This document shows, piece by piece, positions 26,215 through 35,532 of a DNA stretch of 64,000 bases. The notes below the pieces were generated by a model. The model did no database searches and was not told the DNA's origin. It saw only the letters and a list, made by a program, of their open reading frames with translations. The number at the start of each line of letters is the position of its first letter. The stretch's first letter is position 1. The position numbers and the translations under genes were made by a program. Origin of the DNA: CAUZIZ01 sp965222655 (lineage in GTDB: Bacteria; Acidobacteriota; UBA6911; RPQK01; JAJDTT01); contig CBDCUP010000003.1 in NCBI GenBank assembly GCA_965222655.1, forward strand, positions 124,001 through 188,000. The letters run 5' to 3'.

Positions 26215-27372
26215 ATGCAGATTCTAGAGTGCGCGGGCATTTCTCGTCGAAGATGGTTTTCCCTGTTCTCGGGCATGCTGGCTTTCGGCCTGCGCTTCTG
26301 GGAAAGCCTGGGCAGCGCTGGTCCAGCTTCGACCCAATCCCAACCTGCCCAAGGGACAGTCCACTCCCAGCCACATCTCAGCGATGATGGTTATCGACCC
26401 AGCTCCCTCGCCGACGTAGAGGGAAACATAACACCAGCGGATAAGTTCTTTGTTCGCAGTCACCACCCTGAACCCGAACTGTCGTTCGTGAACTGGAAGC
26501 TTCGCATCGAAGGTAAAGTCAGCAAACCTCTGGAGCTTACCTTCAGCGACCTGATTGAAGCGCCTACGAGAAAACAAGAGGTGCTGCTGGAGTGTGCTGG
26601 GAATACCCACAGTCTCATCAGCAACGGCCTCTGGGAAGGTGTGGCGCTGTCCTACCTTCTGGAGCAGGCGGCGCTCCTGCCGGAGGCGCAGCGGGTCATG
26701 CTGGTGGGTGCGGATTCGGGGACGCTGCTGAGCGAGAGTCGGATCTCACCCTTTGCTCGGGTATTGCCTCTCGACAAGTGCCTGGCACCGGAAGCGGTGG
26801 TGAGTTTCAGGTTGAATGACCAATTCCTTCCCCTCAGGAATGGTTTCCCAGCTCGTGCCATCTTTCCCGGATGGTATGCCATGGATTCCGTCAAGTGGCT
26901 GCAGCGCATCGTGGTGCTGGGCCCGTCCGACTGGCCGGACGCTTACTACGCCAGCGGCATGGACCTTCTGTACCACCGCTGGATAAAGGGTAGGACCGAG
27001 GAGAAGGTCACCACGCGCGTCTCTGAGATTCTGTTGAAATCCTCCATCGCCTTTCCCAGCTCCGAGTCTCGGTTGGCCGTCGGAACCTATCGTGTGTCGG
27101 GTTTCGCCTGGGCGGGAGAACGGACAGTCCGAGCTGTGCGGGTGAGCGTTGACGGTGGCACGAAATGGAACCCAGCCAGCCTCGAGGCCTCCTCCAGACC
27201 CTTTACCTGGGTCAGATGGAACTACGATTGGAGCGCGGAACCAGGTGACTTCGTCCTTATGAGTCAGGCCCAGGACAGCACCGGCAAATGGCAGCCGCTG
27301 CAACGGGACCGGGCGCGAAGCGATGGCTATGAGCTGAACTCGGTCCTGCCGGTCAGGTGCTCGGTAAAATAG
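26215..27372 (+). CDS. Sulfite-oxidase-like molybdopterin oxidoreductase, Tat-exported
   Basis: 385 residues from the ATG at 26215; no strong ribosome site is seen and the frame is open upstream. The Tat-type signal is ISRRRWFSLFSGMLAFGL. The Mo-cofactor domain contains VEGNITPADKFFVRSHHPEP and the molybdenum-ligand Cys127 in VLLECAGNTH. ARAIFPGWYAMDSVKWLQRI is a family signature. The C-terminal Ig-like dimerisation domain has YRVSGFAWAGERTVRAVRVS. The enzyme should transfer an oxygen atom, for example oxidising sulfite to sulfate in the periplasm. A link with sulfatase or sulfonate metabolism here is only suggestion. It is followed after 33 bp by TPR genes. Confidence 0.87.
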   Translation: MQILECAGISRRRWFSLFSGMLAFGLRFWESLGSAGPASTQSQPAQGTVHSQPHLSDDGYRPSSLADVEGNITPADKFFVRSHHPEPELSFVNWKLRIEGKVSKPLELTFSDLIEAPTRKQEVLLECAGNTHSLISNGLWEGVALSYLLEQAALLPEAQRVMLVGADSGTLLSESRISPFARVLPLDKCLAPEAVVSFRLNDQFLPLRNGFPARAIFPGWYAMDSVKWLQRIVVLGPSDWPDAYYASGMDLLYHRWIKGRTEEKVTTRVSEILLKSSIAFPSSESRLAVGTYRVSGFAWAGERTVRAVRVSVDGGTKWNPASLEASSRPFTWVRWNYDWSAEPGDFVLMSQAQDSTGKWQPLQRDRARSDGYELNSVLPVRCSVK

Positions 27373-27405
27373 CATGTTCTGGGCTCTTCCCGGGTGCAGC
27401 GCCTT

Positions 27406-29481
27406 ATGAGAAAAACAGTCGCCATCCTGTGTCTCGCTCCCCTGATCTCCTCGATCGCCTTGGGGTTCCCACAGAAGAGCTCCCGCGATTTGGTCGGGGC
27501 TCAACGAGCGCAGGCCGCCGAGCTCATTCAAAAGGCTCAGGGAGAGTTGAAGCGTCGAGACTATCCGCAGGCGGCCAAGTATTTCCGAAGTCTCACGGAG
27601 TTGATTCCTGACAATGCTCAGGCGCACCTGGGTCTGGCCACGGCGCTCATGGGAATGCGCGATTTGACGGGCGCCGATGCTGCCCTCGAGAAGGCCGCTC
27701 GCCTGGCGCCCGAGGACCTGAATATCTTCCTGGCACGCGCCAAAGTCGAAGCCTCTCTGGGGAAGCTCGAGAAGGCCCGCCGAACTCTGGCCAAAGCCAG
27801 GTCGATGAGTCCCAATGACCCCCGGGTCGAACTTCGCTCGATTGAAGTCGAACTGGCTGCCAATCAGACGGCCGAGGTTCTGCAGCAGGCCAAAGATCTT
27901 TCGAGGGCACATCCAGGAGACCCGTCCATTCACGCGTACCTGGGTTCATTGTTGATGTCGGCGAACCTCTTGGAGGCGGCGGCAGAGGAACTGGAGTTGG
28001 CTCACAAGCTCGATCCGTCTGAGGAGCCCTATGCCCTCGAACTGGCAGAGGCCTGGGTTCGCTTGGACCGCGATCGCGAGGCTCTCGGTTTGCTGCGGCC
28101 ACTGAAAACGGGGACCTCCCAAAGACAGCAACCGGGCCGCTTCTACCCGTTGCTGGCCCGAGCCGAGCTGGGCAGCGGACATCTGCCTGCTGCCCTGGAA
28201 AGCATCGAGAGGGCCATCCAAGGGCAGCCGAAAGATCCGGCAAGCTGGCTGCTCCTTGCCTTGATCCGGCTCGAGTCCCAGCAAGCTTCCGAGGCCGAGA
28301 CTGCTCTACAAGAGGCTATTGCCCTGGCGCCCACTTCCCTCAAGCTTCACGCAGGGGCCCTCGCCGTGTACGTGGAGAGGCAGGAGTATGAAGCCGGGCG
28401 GCGTTTCTTCACACGCCTGTCCAAGGAGCATCCTGAGAACCCCCTTTTCCTGGTCGATCTGCTGAGACTCAACGTTTCCGGCAAAGATACGGCCAAGGTG
28501 AAGGAGGTCCTGAGATCGGCGGCCCGGTATTTTCCTTCCGACGGCCAGCTACACAAGCTGCTGGGCCAGGTTCTCTATTCCGAAGAGCTCGAGGCATTGG
28601 CTCTAGCCGAGTTCCTCCGTTGCCATCAGTCCGGCATGACAGATCCAGAGGTCTCCCTGCAGCTGGCACGGTTGGGAAGCAGGGCTGGTGCCTTTCAGGA
28701 TGCGGTGGAGAGGGGACTTTCAGTCGTCGGCAGGACTGACCTCGCGGCGAGCATAAGGGCAGCCGCGGCCTCAGTGGTAGGGGAGAGCCATGCCGCCGTG
28801 GGAGAGACGCAAAAGGCCGTCGAGTATCTCAACCTTGCAGTTGAACTGGATCCTGAGACGGACGAATTCTACATTTCGCTGGCACGAGTCCATGAGAACG
28901 CCGATGACAACGTCGCCGCGTCGACCGTGCTGAGAAAGGGTCTCAACCGAAACCCGGACTCGGGAGACTTGAGGCTGGCACTGGGATTGAATCTGATTGC
29001 CCTGGGCGACTTCGGCGGCGCTATCGAGGTGCTGGAGAAATTGACCAAGCGTTTTCCTGACCGGCTGGAGGCCTACAGACCGCTGGCAGATGCCTACACC
29101 TCGACGGGAAATTCGGAAGCATCCACAAAGACCCTTCGTCGACTCCATGGCAGACAGCCCGATTACCCGATGATTCAGGTGTTATTGGCCCAGTCTTTGC
29201 TCGAGCAGGGCGCCCCTCAACAGGAGGTCTTGAGCCTGCTCGAGGGCGCTCGCAAGGCTTCCCCCTCGGACGCAGAGATCTACTTGTTGCTAGGAAGAAT
29301 CTACAGTTCGATGGGGAGGGCTGAAGATGCTCTGGTGGAGCTCAAGCGCGCGGTTGAATTGGAACCTGCTTCGCCCACGTATCGCTATCAACTGGGCCTG
29401 ATCTATCATCGGTTGGGGAAAGAGGAACTTGCGGAGGAGCAATTTGTCCGAAAGGCCCACTTGGAAAGGGTCGATCCCTGA
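27406..29481 (+). CDS. Large exported TPR protein
   Basis: 691 residues from the ATG at 27406 (a GTG four codons upstream is less likely). Signal peptide KTVAILCLAPLISSIALGF. The whole protein after residue 30 is about 18-19 tetratricopeptide repeats, for example YPQAAKYFRSLTELIPDNAQ, AHLGLATALMGMRDLTGADA and IYLLLGRIYSSMGRAEDALV. No catalytic domain is found. It is expected in the periplasm as a scaffold or binding protein. The next gene begins 7 bp after the stop and encodes another TPR protein, so the two are co-transcribed and may act together. Confidence 0.85.
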   Translation: MRKTVAILCLAPLISSIALGFPQKSSRDLVGAQRAQAAELIQKAQGELKRRDYPQAAKYFRSLTELIPDNAQAHLGLATALMGMRDLTGADAALEKAARLAPEDLNIFLARAKVEASLGKLEKARRTLAKARSMSPNDPRVELRSIEVELAANQTAEVLQQAKDLSRAHPGDPSIHAYLGSLLMSANLLEAAAEELELAHKLDPSEEPYALELAEAWVRLDRDREALGLLRPLKTGTSQRQQPGRFYPLLARAELGSGHLPAALESIERAIQGQPKDPASWLLLALIRLESQQASEAETALQEAIALAPTSLKLHAGALAVYVERQEYEAGRRFFTRLSKEHPENPLFLVDLLRLNVSGKDTAKVKEVLRSAARYFPSDGQLHKLLGQVLYSEELEALALAEFLRCHQSGMTDPEVSLQLARLGSRAGAFQDAVERGLSVVGRTDLAASIRAAAASVVGESHAAVGETQKAVEYLNLAVELDPETDEFYISLARVHENADDNVAASTVLRKGLNRNPDSGDLRLALGLNLIALGDFGGAIEVLEKLTKRFPDRLEAYRPLADAYTSTGNSEASTKTLRRLHGRQPDYPMIQVLLAQSLLEQGAPQQEVLSLLEGARKASPSDAEIYLLLGRIYSSMGRAEDALVELKRAVELEPASPTYRYQLGLIYHRLGKEELAEEQFVRKAHLERVDP

Positions 29482-29488
29482 GGCGAAA

Positions 29489-30886
29489 ATGAACCAGGGC
29501 AATACCATCCCCAACCCCATTGTCACTGGACTAGCAATTCCGGTCGTTTTCTCGTTATGCCTCTTCTCCCAAGGCTCAGATGCATGGATCGACGAGGCCC
29601 GAGATTTGCTGAGCGGCAAACGCTATTCGGAGGCCTTGACTTTCTTCGACGAGGCCAAACGTAAGGCTCCCGAGGATCCCAACCCCTACTTCTATTCAGG
29701 CGTTGCCCTAGCCGAGTTGCGACGCTTAAGCGAAGCTGCTGCCGAGCTAAGAGGAGCGATTCGTTTGGACCCCAAGACGGCGAGGTACGGACTCGTCTAT
29801 GCGGACGTACTCGCCAACCTGGGAGACGATACCGCTGCGGTCAAGGCTCTGGAGGCCTTTGAGGAGCAGAGCTATTCCGTACAGCTGACGAAGGAACGCC
29901 TTTGGCTGCTTTCCGATCTCTATTTCCGCCTGGGGAAGTTTGATGAGGCTTTGAGGGCGCTGGGTTGGTTTGCCGAGCAGAATCCCGAAGACGAGCGCCT
30001 GGAACTTCACCGGGGGGAGATCTACCTGGCTGCCGGGAACCTCGAGCCCGCCGAGGTAGCGTTTCGAAAGGCTCTGGAACGTGCCAGCAACGAGGCGGGT
30101 GCCCATTACGGTCTCGGCTTTGCGCTGTGGATGAAGAATGAGCTGGATGATTCCAAAGAAGCGCTGCTCGAGGCTGTGGAGCTCGATCCGTCGAATGCCA
30201 AATACCTTCGCCAGCTGGGTGAAGTATGTCTTGCTCGCCAGGAAGCCAAAGAAGCTATCGAGTATCTAGAGCGTGCCGACGCGACTGGCCCTAAGCTGCC
30301 ACAGCTGTATCGCGCATTAGGGAGGGCCTACCGGAAGGTGGGCAAGCCGGAAAAGGCGAATGGGTACTTGGAGAAGTTCGAAGCGTTGATGTCGTCCCAG
30401 CAGAGCGAAAAGGATAAGGGAAGCAGGCTTCAGTATCTGATGGTCCAAGGGAAGACACAACTCGAGAAAGGACAGCTCTCGGAGTCCCTCGATCTATTCC
30501 ACCAGGCTCTGGAAGTAGATCCCGATCTTTGGGTGGCCCACAGCTTTCTGGCCAAGCTCTACATCTCTTCGCGCTATTGGGAACAAGCGCGCCAGCATCT
30601 GAAGAAGCTGGAAGAGCTTGCACCTGATGCCTACGAAGGAAGATACTTGATGGCGTTGTTCTGGTACGAACGAGGAGACCCCGAGCGTGCCCTGCAGTAT
30701 GGGGAAAAAGCGAAGGAGCTGTGGCGTGGCGATGCGACCCTGCGCAATCTCATGGGCAACATCCTCTCGTCTCTTGGACGCCCGGAGAGCGCCTTGGTAG
30801 AATATTCCTCGGCCGTAGCGATGGACCCCGGTCAGGTTGCCTACGAGATGAACTACGAGGTTCTGGCTCGACGGCTTGGCAAATAA
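29489..30886 (+). CDS. Exported TPR protein
   Basis: 465 residues from the ATG at 29489; GGCG just upstream is a weak ribosome site and translational coupling with the preceding TPR gene is likely. The signal peptide PIVTGLAIPVVFSLCLFSQG is followed by about 11-12 TPRs such as PYFYSGVALAELRRLSEAAA, AHYGLGFALWMKNELDDSKE and TLRNLMGNILSSLGRPESAL. A charged segment (QQSEKDKGSRLQ) around residue 305-318 splits the array. Shares its architecture with the neighbour but is not a simple copy. The sialidase gene follows after 23 bp on the same strand. Confidence 0.85.
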   Translation: MNQGNTIPNPIVTGLAIPVVFSLCLFSQGSDAWIDEARDLLSGKRYSEALTFFDEAKRKAPEDPNPYFYSGVALAELRRLSEAAAELRGAIRLDPKTARYGLVYADVLANLGDDTAAVKALEAFEEQSYSVQLTKERLWLLSDLYFRLGKFDEALRALGWFAEQNPEDERLELHRGEIYLAAGNLEPAEVAFRKALERASNEAGAHYGLGFALWMKNELDDSKEALLEAVELDPSNAKYLRQLGEVCLARQEAKEAIEYLERADATGPKLPQLYRALGRAYRKVGKPEKANGYLEKFEALMSSQQSEKDKGSRLQYLMVQGKTQLEKGQLSESLDLFHQALEVDPDLWVAHSFLAKLYISSRYWEQARQHLKKLEELAPDAYEGRYLMALFWYERGDPERALQYGEKAKELWRGDATLRNLMGNILSSLGRPESALVEYSSAVAMDPGQVAYEMNYEVLARRLGK

Positions 30887-30909
30887 GCAGAAGGGAGATG
30901 GAGGGAACA

Positions 30910-32067
30910 ATGAACTTGAGATCGTGGCTGTTGTTGTCTGTCTGTGTCAGTGTGCTAACGTCGTGCGGCTCGCCCCAGCCGGAACAATTGACCGAAGAGC
31001 CAAAGGGGACGAATCCGCTCTTCGAAGAAACCAGCCTGTTCGAAAAGGGAGAGAAGGACTATTTCTGCTTCCGGATCCCCGCCCTGGTGACTTCAACCAA
31101 GGGCACCCTCCTAGCCTTCGCCGAGGCCAGAAACACCATCTGCCGGGACGATGCTGACATCGAGCTGGTTCTGAAACGAAGTCTGGATAATGGAAAAACC
31201 TGGAGCGACCTCCAGATAGTCGTCGACGACGGGATCCATACCGCCGGCAATCCCTGCCCCGTGGTGGACCAGACGACTGGGACCATTTGGCTGCCCTATA
31301 CCAAGAACAACCAACGGGTTCTCGTTACCAAGAGCACCGACGACGGAGTGAGCTGGTCGGAGCCGGTCGAGATCACCGAGTCGGTCAAGGACCCCACCTG
31401 GAAATACCTGGGAACCGGACCGGGACACGGAATCCAGTTGGCGAGCGGCAGGCTGCTGATTCCCAGTTGGGGAGACACCAGCCCCGGTCCGGCGACCTGG
31501 AAGCCCGATAAGCCCAACTGGGGTAAGGTCCAGTTCTCCTATACCTTCTTCAGTGATGACCACGGAGCCACCTGGCAGAGAGGAGAAACCCTGACCAACG
31601 ATATGTCGGATGAGTGCGAAGCCGTGGAGACCGTGGATGGTTCCATTTACATGAACATGCGCAGCCGCCAGAAAAAGCATCGTCGAGCCTATTCGAGGAG
31701 TCAGGATGGCGGAAACACCTGGTCGGACGTGGAATTTGACGAAACGCTCCCGGAGCCGTCCTGTCAAGCCGGCCTGGTGCGTTTCACCCATCAGGACCAA
31801 TTCCAGAAGAATCGAGTCCTGCTTACCCATCCTTCCAACACCGAAGAGAGATCGCACATGACGGCGAGAGTCAGCTATGATGAAGGGAAGACCTGGCCGG
31901 TTTCGAAATTGGTCTATGAAGGTTGGGCGGCCTACTCTGACCTTGCGATAGCCCCTGATATGACGATCGCGTGTCTATACGAGGTAGACAGATACGCCAA
32001 GATTATCCTGGCCCGCTTCAATATCGAGTGGCTGACGGAGGGAAGTGATTCTCTCCAAGCGAGGTAG
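30910..32067 (+). CDS. Exo-alpha-sialidase-like BNR lipoprotein (block B)
   Basis: 385 residues. The ATG at 30910 follows GGAGGG; the ATG at 30898 is an alternative. The signal sequence NLRSWLLLSVCVSVLTSC has its lipobox Cys at 19. FRIP at 54-57 supplies the first arginine of the sialidase triad. Asp-boxes: SLDNGKTW, STDDGVSW, SDDHGATW, SQDGGNTW and SYDEGKTW. LPEPSCQAGLVRFTHQDQF parallels LPEPSCQGSVVRFTDQESF in the paralogue at 20714-22003. It is shorter than that protein because it lacks two inserts. Expected function is surface sialidase activity. It starts a same-strand run of exported glycan-related genes. Confidence 0.87.
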   Translation: MNLRSWLLLSVCVSVLTSCGSPQPEQLTEEPKGTNPLFEETSLFEKGEKDYFCFRIPALVTSTKGTLLAFAEARNTICRDDADIELVLKRSLDNGKTWSDLQIVVDDGIHTAGNPCPVVDQTTGTIWLPYTKNNQRVLVTKSTDDGVSWSEPVEITESVKDPTWKYLGTGPGHGIQLASGRLLIPSWGDTSPGPATWKPDKPNWGKVQFSYTFFSDDHGATWQRGETLTNDMSDECEAVETVDGSIYMNMRSRQKKHRRAYSRSQDGGNTWSDVEFDETLPEPSCQAGLVRFTHQDQFQKNRVLLTHPSNTEERSHMTARVSYDEGKTWPVSKLVYEGWAAYSDLAIAPDMTIACLYEVDRYAKIILARFNIEWLTEGSDSLQAR

Positions 32068-32147
32068 AGAGTTTGATGCGCCGTGTCCCCTGCTATTGCG
32101 CGGAGAAAGGTTGCTCAGGGAATTCTTGCTTAAGGAGCGAGGTCTCG

Positions 32148-33065
32148 ATGGGTAGGAGCATCCTCGCAATCTTCGTGCTCGTCCTGGGATCGAGTTTCGC
32201 CCTTGCCTCATCGAGCAGCTTGACCGATTTTCAGTCCTCCTCTGTCGGCAGCGCCTACGGCATTGTAAGCAGAGTGAGCTTCTCGACGGGCTTGATGATG
32301 CTGGAGCCGGACGCATTGGCCCACTCGCCGGTCGGATCCATGCAGAACTTCAGCTTCCCTGAGCCGGTGTGGATGATCGGCTACCGTTCGGAGATCTTGG
32401 ACTGGCAAGGCCAGAAGCCGAAGGAAAACCACCTCTGTCACACCTTCTTCGGGGACCAGATGGTCCATCAGGACAACGACCAGGTGATGAAGGCCATCTA
32501 TTCGGATGCCTTCACCGAGGAGATTCGATTCCCTGACGGCTTTGGGATGCGCCTGAAAGCCGGAGAGTCACTACACTGGATGCCCTTGTTCAACAACCGT
32601 ACCGAACGCCCGGTGCGGGTGGGCATGAAGTGTGAGGTGCTCTTGATCCGTGAAAAGGACCTGAAGCAACAGCTACGCCCACTGCATGCCATCATGCGCA
32701 GCGTGAACATGCCTCACCTGTTCTTCGTTCCACCCGGTCGGCACCAGCACGAAAGCACCTTCAAGCTTCCTTTCAACGGCCGGATCCACGCCATGGGGAC
32801 CCATATCCATCCTCATGGCCAATCGGTCGAGCTATTTAATGTGACGCGTCAGGAAAACGTCTGGAAGGGAATGCAGAAGACCGACGAACGAGGTGAGATG
32901 GTGGCCATGGAAGTCTATTCGAATACTGAGGGCTACCCAGTTCGTTCAGGCGAGACCTACCGCGTGAAGAGCGTCTACCAGAATCCCACCGACCAAAAGA
33001 TCGATGCCATGGCGGGTCTTTTCATCTTCTATTCCCTGGATGAGCCTGATCCTTCCAATCCCTGA
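32148..33065 (+). CDS. Exported protein resembling a copper type II (PHM-like) monooxygenase
   Basis: 305 residues from the ATG at 32148 behind AAGGAG. Signal peptide SILAIFVLVLGSSFALAS. It contains histidine clusters that look like copper sites: NHLCHTFFGDQMVH around 94-107 and GTHIHPHGQSVELFNVTRQE around 217-236 (His219, His221, His223), with GRHQHES at 197-203. The order and the beta-rich character recall the two-domain peptidyl-hydroxyglycine-type monooxygenases, but I cannot place all ligands, so the assignment is tentative. The stop precedes the DUF4838-like gene by 11 bp. Oxidative cleavage or a metal-binding accessory role in glycan attack is possible but speculative. Confidence 0.5.
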   Translation: MGRSILAIFVLVLGSSFALASSSSLTDFQSSSVGSAYGIVSRVSFSTGLMMLEPDALAHSPVGSMQNFSFPEPVWMIGYRSEILDWQGQKPKENHLCHTFFGDQMVHQDNDQVMKAIYSDAFTEEIRFPDGFGMRLKAGESLHWMPLFNNRTERPVRVGMKCEVLLIREKDLKQQLRPLHAIMRSVNMPHLFFVPPGRHQHESTFKLPFNGRIHAMGTHIHPHGQSVELFNVTRQENVWKGMQKTDERGEMVAMEVYSNTEGYPVRSGETYRVKSVYQNPTDQKIDAMAGLFIFYSLDEPDPSNP

Positions 33066-33076
33066 AGAGGTAGCGC

Positions 33077-35431
33077 ATGAGCAACAGGCTTTTCGCCGCG
33101 GTCCTTTCCTGCTTACTGTTTCCTTGCCCAAGTCTGGAAGCCTCCATCGAGGCTCAGAGTGCGCTGGATGGGAAGAGCCTTGCGCTTGTCCTGTCGCCCA
33201 AGGCACCGGATCTGGAGAAATTCGCCGCCAGCGAGCTGAAGCGGTATCTGGACGACCTCTACGGAATTCAGGCCCGGATCGTTGCCTCGCTGGGACCTGT
33301 GGAGGAGATCTCCATCGTCCTGGGCAGCCCCGCCACCAACCCGGCCGTCGAAGCAGTTCTTTCCTCAGCGCCCTGGCCTGAGGTCAGCGATCAGGGGATC
33401 GTCCTGAAACGGGTTGGCAGGCAGGGACGGCCGATTCTTCTCATCGGAGGAGGCAGCCCTGCGGCAACGCTCTGGGCCGTCTACGACTTCGTCCAGCTGT
33501 GTGGGGTGCGCTTCCTGCTGGAGAAGGATGTGCTTCCCGAGAAGCCCTCCCCTTTTCCTCCGTCGACCCTGGATCTGGTTCACGAACCTGAACTCCGCTT
33601 CCGGTCCTATCGCGGAATCAACGATCTCGCCACTTCCCTCGTGTTCTACGGGATGGAAGACTACCGGCATCTGATCGACCAGCTGGCGAAGCTGAAGTTC
33701 AATGTACTCTACGTTCAGACCTATCCTTCCCAACCCTTTGTCCATTATGAGTTTCGTGGGCAGTCGAAGACCACCGGAGTATTGCATTACGGCTGGAAAC
33801 TGCCCATCCATCCCCAGACCATCGGCCGGAAGCTCTTTAGGGGAATGAGTGAGTTCACCAATCCCGACTTCGAAACTGCTCGGAGCTATGAGGAGAGAGT
33901 AGTCGCAGCTGAGGAGCTGCTTCACAACATCTTCGCCTATGCGAAGAGTCGAGGAATGCAGACCGGCCTCATGTTCTGGATCAATCAGTTCACCTCGGAG
34001 TTCAATCGGCGTCTACCGGAGTGGTCGGATCGGGAATACATCCCGATCGAAGCCATCAAGGGATTTCGGACCGCCCGCCTGGGGGTTTCGGAATTTGGAG
34101 TGAACCCCAGCTTTTTTTCCTATCTGACACCCGGGAACCCGGTCGTGACCGACTTGAACCGGACCATCATCCGGGCTCATGTCAAAACCTACCCGGAAGC
34201 GGACTACTACGGTATCTTCCAGCCGGAACTGCCCAAATCGGGTGAGGAATACCTCTCGATCTGGGAGCGTCTGGACAAGAAGTACAAGCTCCAGCCAAAG
34301 TTCAAACTAGAGCAGCTGATCCACTCCGCGCGCACCAACACCCTGCCGGTCGGTGTTCGCAAGGGGGAACGACCCTTGCAGGAGCTGAAAGCCGCGATCG
34401 CCTACGCCGGCGTTCTGGACCAGTTGATCAATGAAGAGAAGATTCTCGACTCCACCGAGAACCCGAAAGCTACCATTGTCGCCAGCACCTTCAGTGACGA
34501 GTTCTATCCAGTGATGGCTGAGATCTTCCCAGAGCGGGTCATGCTGCAGGTTCAGATGGACTATCTTTCCTCGCTGGCGGCGGAGCGGACCGAGATGCTC
34601 TCTTTCGCCGCCTCGACTCCCATGAAGGTTGGAGTCATGGCGACGCTCGCGGATGACAACATCGGCGTTCTTCCACAGCTACCCACCCCGTCCCTGCACC
34701 GCATCCTGAAGGCGATGAAGCGCTACAAGGTTCACGGATTCTTCGGGCGCAACTTCCTGGTCACGAAGCTTGAAGCGGCTACCGCATACCTGGCGCAGGC
34801 GTCCTGGAGATCGGACCTCACACCCGAAGCCGTCTACCGGGATCAGGTGGAACAGGTTTGTGGGCGGGCATCGGTTGCCGACATGCTCGAGGTCTACCGG
34901 CTACTGGAAGCGGTTACTTTGAAATCCGATCAGTCAGCCATGGGATTTCTCTTTCCGGTGCCCAACCTGATGCGAAAGCACTGGCTTGACGACTCCGGTC
35001 CAGTGGCGGCGTGGGACCAGTTGACGACGGACTATCGCCGAGCGATCCCCCTGCTGGAATCCGCCCTGAGCAAGAGTCGGCCCCAGGGAAAGAGTTACAT
35101 AGAGCAACTCTTGGGGCAGCTCAAGTCCAGCGCTCAATACATTGGTTCGGTTCAACAGGTGCGACAGGCCAGGCTGGCGTATCTCAAGGCGCAGAGGAGT
35201 CGGGAGGCGAAGGATCCAGCTGGGTATGAAGAGAGCATCGTAGAGTCTCGAGAAGGACTTCAGAGAGCTCTGAGCCTTCTCGAAGCGGCCATTGAGGACT
35301 GGGCCAAGGTGGTCCGAGACCCTTCTGATCTGGGCGCCCTCGCGGTCTTGAACTGCTACGCTTACGATTACCTCAAGGGCGTGGCCTGGGACGTGTACCT
35401 GGAGTCGCAACGATGGAGCATTACCTTCTAA
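33077..35431 (+). CDS. GH67-N/DUF4838-like exported glycosidase-fold protein
   Basis: 784 residues, signal peptide at 1-22 (NRLFAAVLSCLLFPCPSLE). Residues 30-130 form the alpha/beta domain seen at the N terminus of alpha-glucuronidases and GH20 enzymes: APDLEKFAASELKRYLDDLY, ISIVLGSPATNPAVE and IVLKRVGRQGRPILLIGGGS. A TIM-barrel-like middle begins around 180 (ELRFRSYRGINDLATSLVF, HLIDQLAKLKFNVLYVQTYP). A helical C-terminal region ends in AIEDWAKVVRDPSDLGALAV. Family knowledge: DUF4838 and GH67 proteins act on uronate-containing or other plant or host glycans. The paralogue at 46421-48829 and the relic at 16409 show the same ends. Confidence 0.75.
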   Translation: MSNRLFAAVLSCLLFPCPSLEASIEAQSALDGKSLALVLSPKAPDLEKFAASELKRYLDDLYGIQARIVASLGPVEEISIVLGSPATNPAVEAVLSSAPWPEVSDQGIVLKRVGRQGRPILLIGGGSPAATLWAVYDFVQLCGVRFLLEKDVLPEKPSPFPPSTLDLVHEPELRFRSYRGINDLATSLVFYGMEDYRHLIDQLAKLKFNVLYVQTYPSQPFVHYEFRGQSKTTGVLHYGWKLPIHPQTIGRKLFRGMSEFTNPDFETARSYEERVVAAEELLHNIFAYAKSRGMQTGLMFWINQFTSEFNRRLPEWSDREYIPIEAIKGFRTARLGVSEFGVNPSFFSYLTPGNPVVTDLNRTIIRAHVKTYPEADYYGIFQPELPKSGEEYLSIWERLDKKYKLQPKFKLEQLIHSARTNTLPVGVRKGERPLQELKAAIAYAGVLDQLINEEKILDSTENPKATIVASTFSDEFYPVMAEIFPERVMLQVQMDYLSSLAAERTEMLSFAASTPMKVGVMATLADDNIGVLPQLPTPSLHRILKAMKRYKVHGFFGRNFLVTKLEAATAYLAQASWRSDLTPEAVYRDQVEQVCGRASVADMLEVYRLLEAVTLKSDQSAMGFLFPVPNLMRKHWLDDSGPVAAWDQLTTDYRRAIPLLESALSKSRPQGKSYIEQLLGQLKSSAQYIGSVQQVRQARLAYLKAQRSREAKDPAGYEESIVESREGLQRALSLLEAAIEDWAKVVRDPSDLGALAVLNCYAYDYLKGVAWDVYLESQRWSITF

Positions 35432-35532
35432 CGGCCTGGGCGAGGGAGTCCTTGGCTTGGCTTGATTGCCCATACTAGAAGGTCCAGAATGGACCCAAGT
35501 TGATCGTGTTCGAACCATCCACATTGCCCCAG

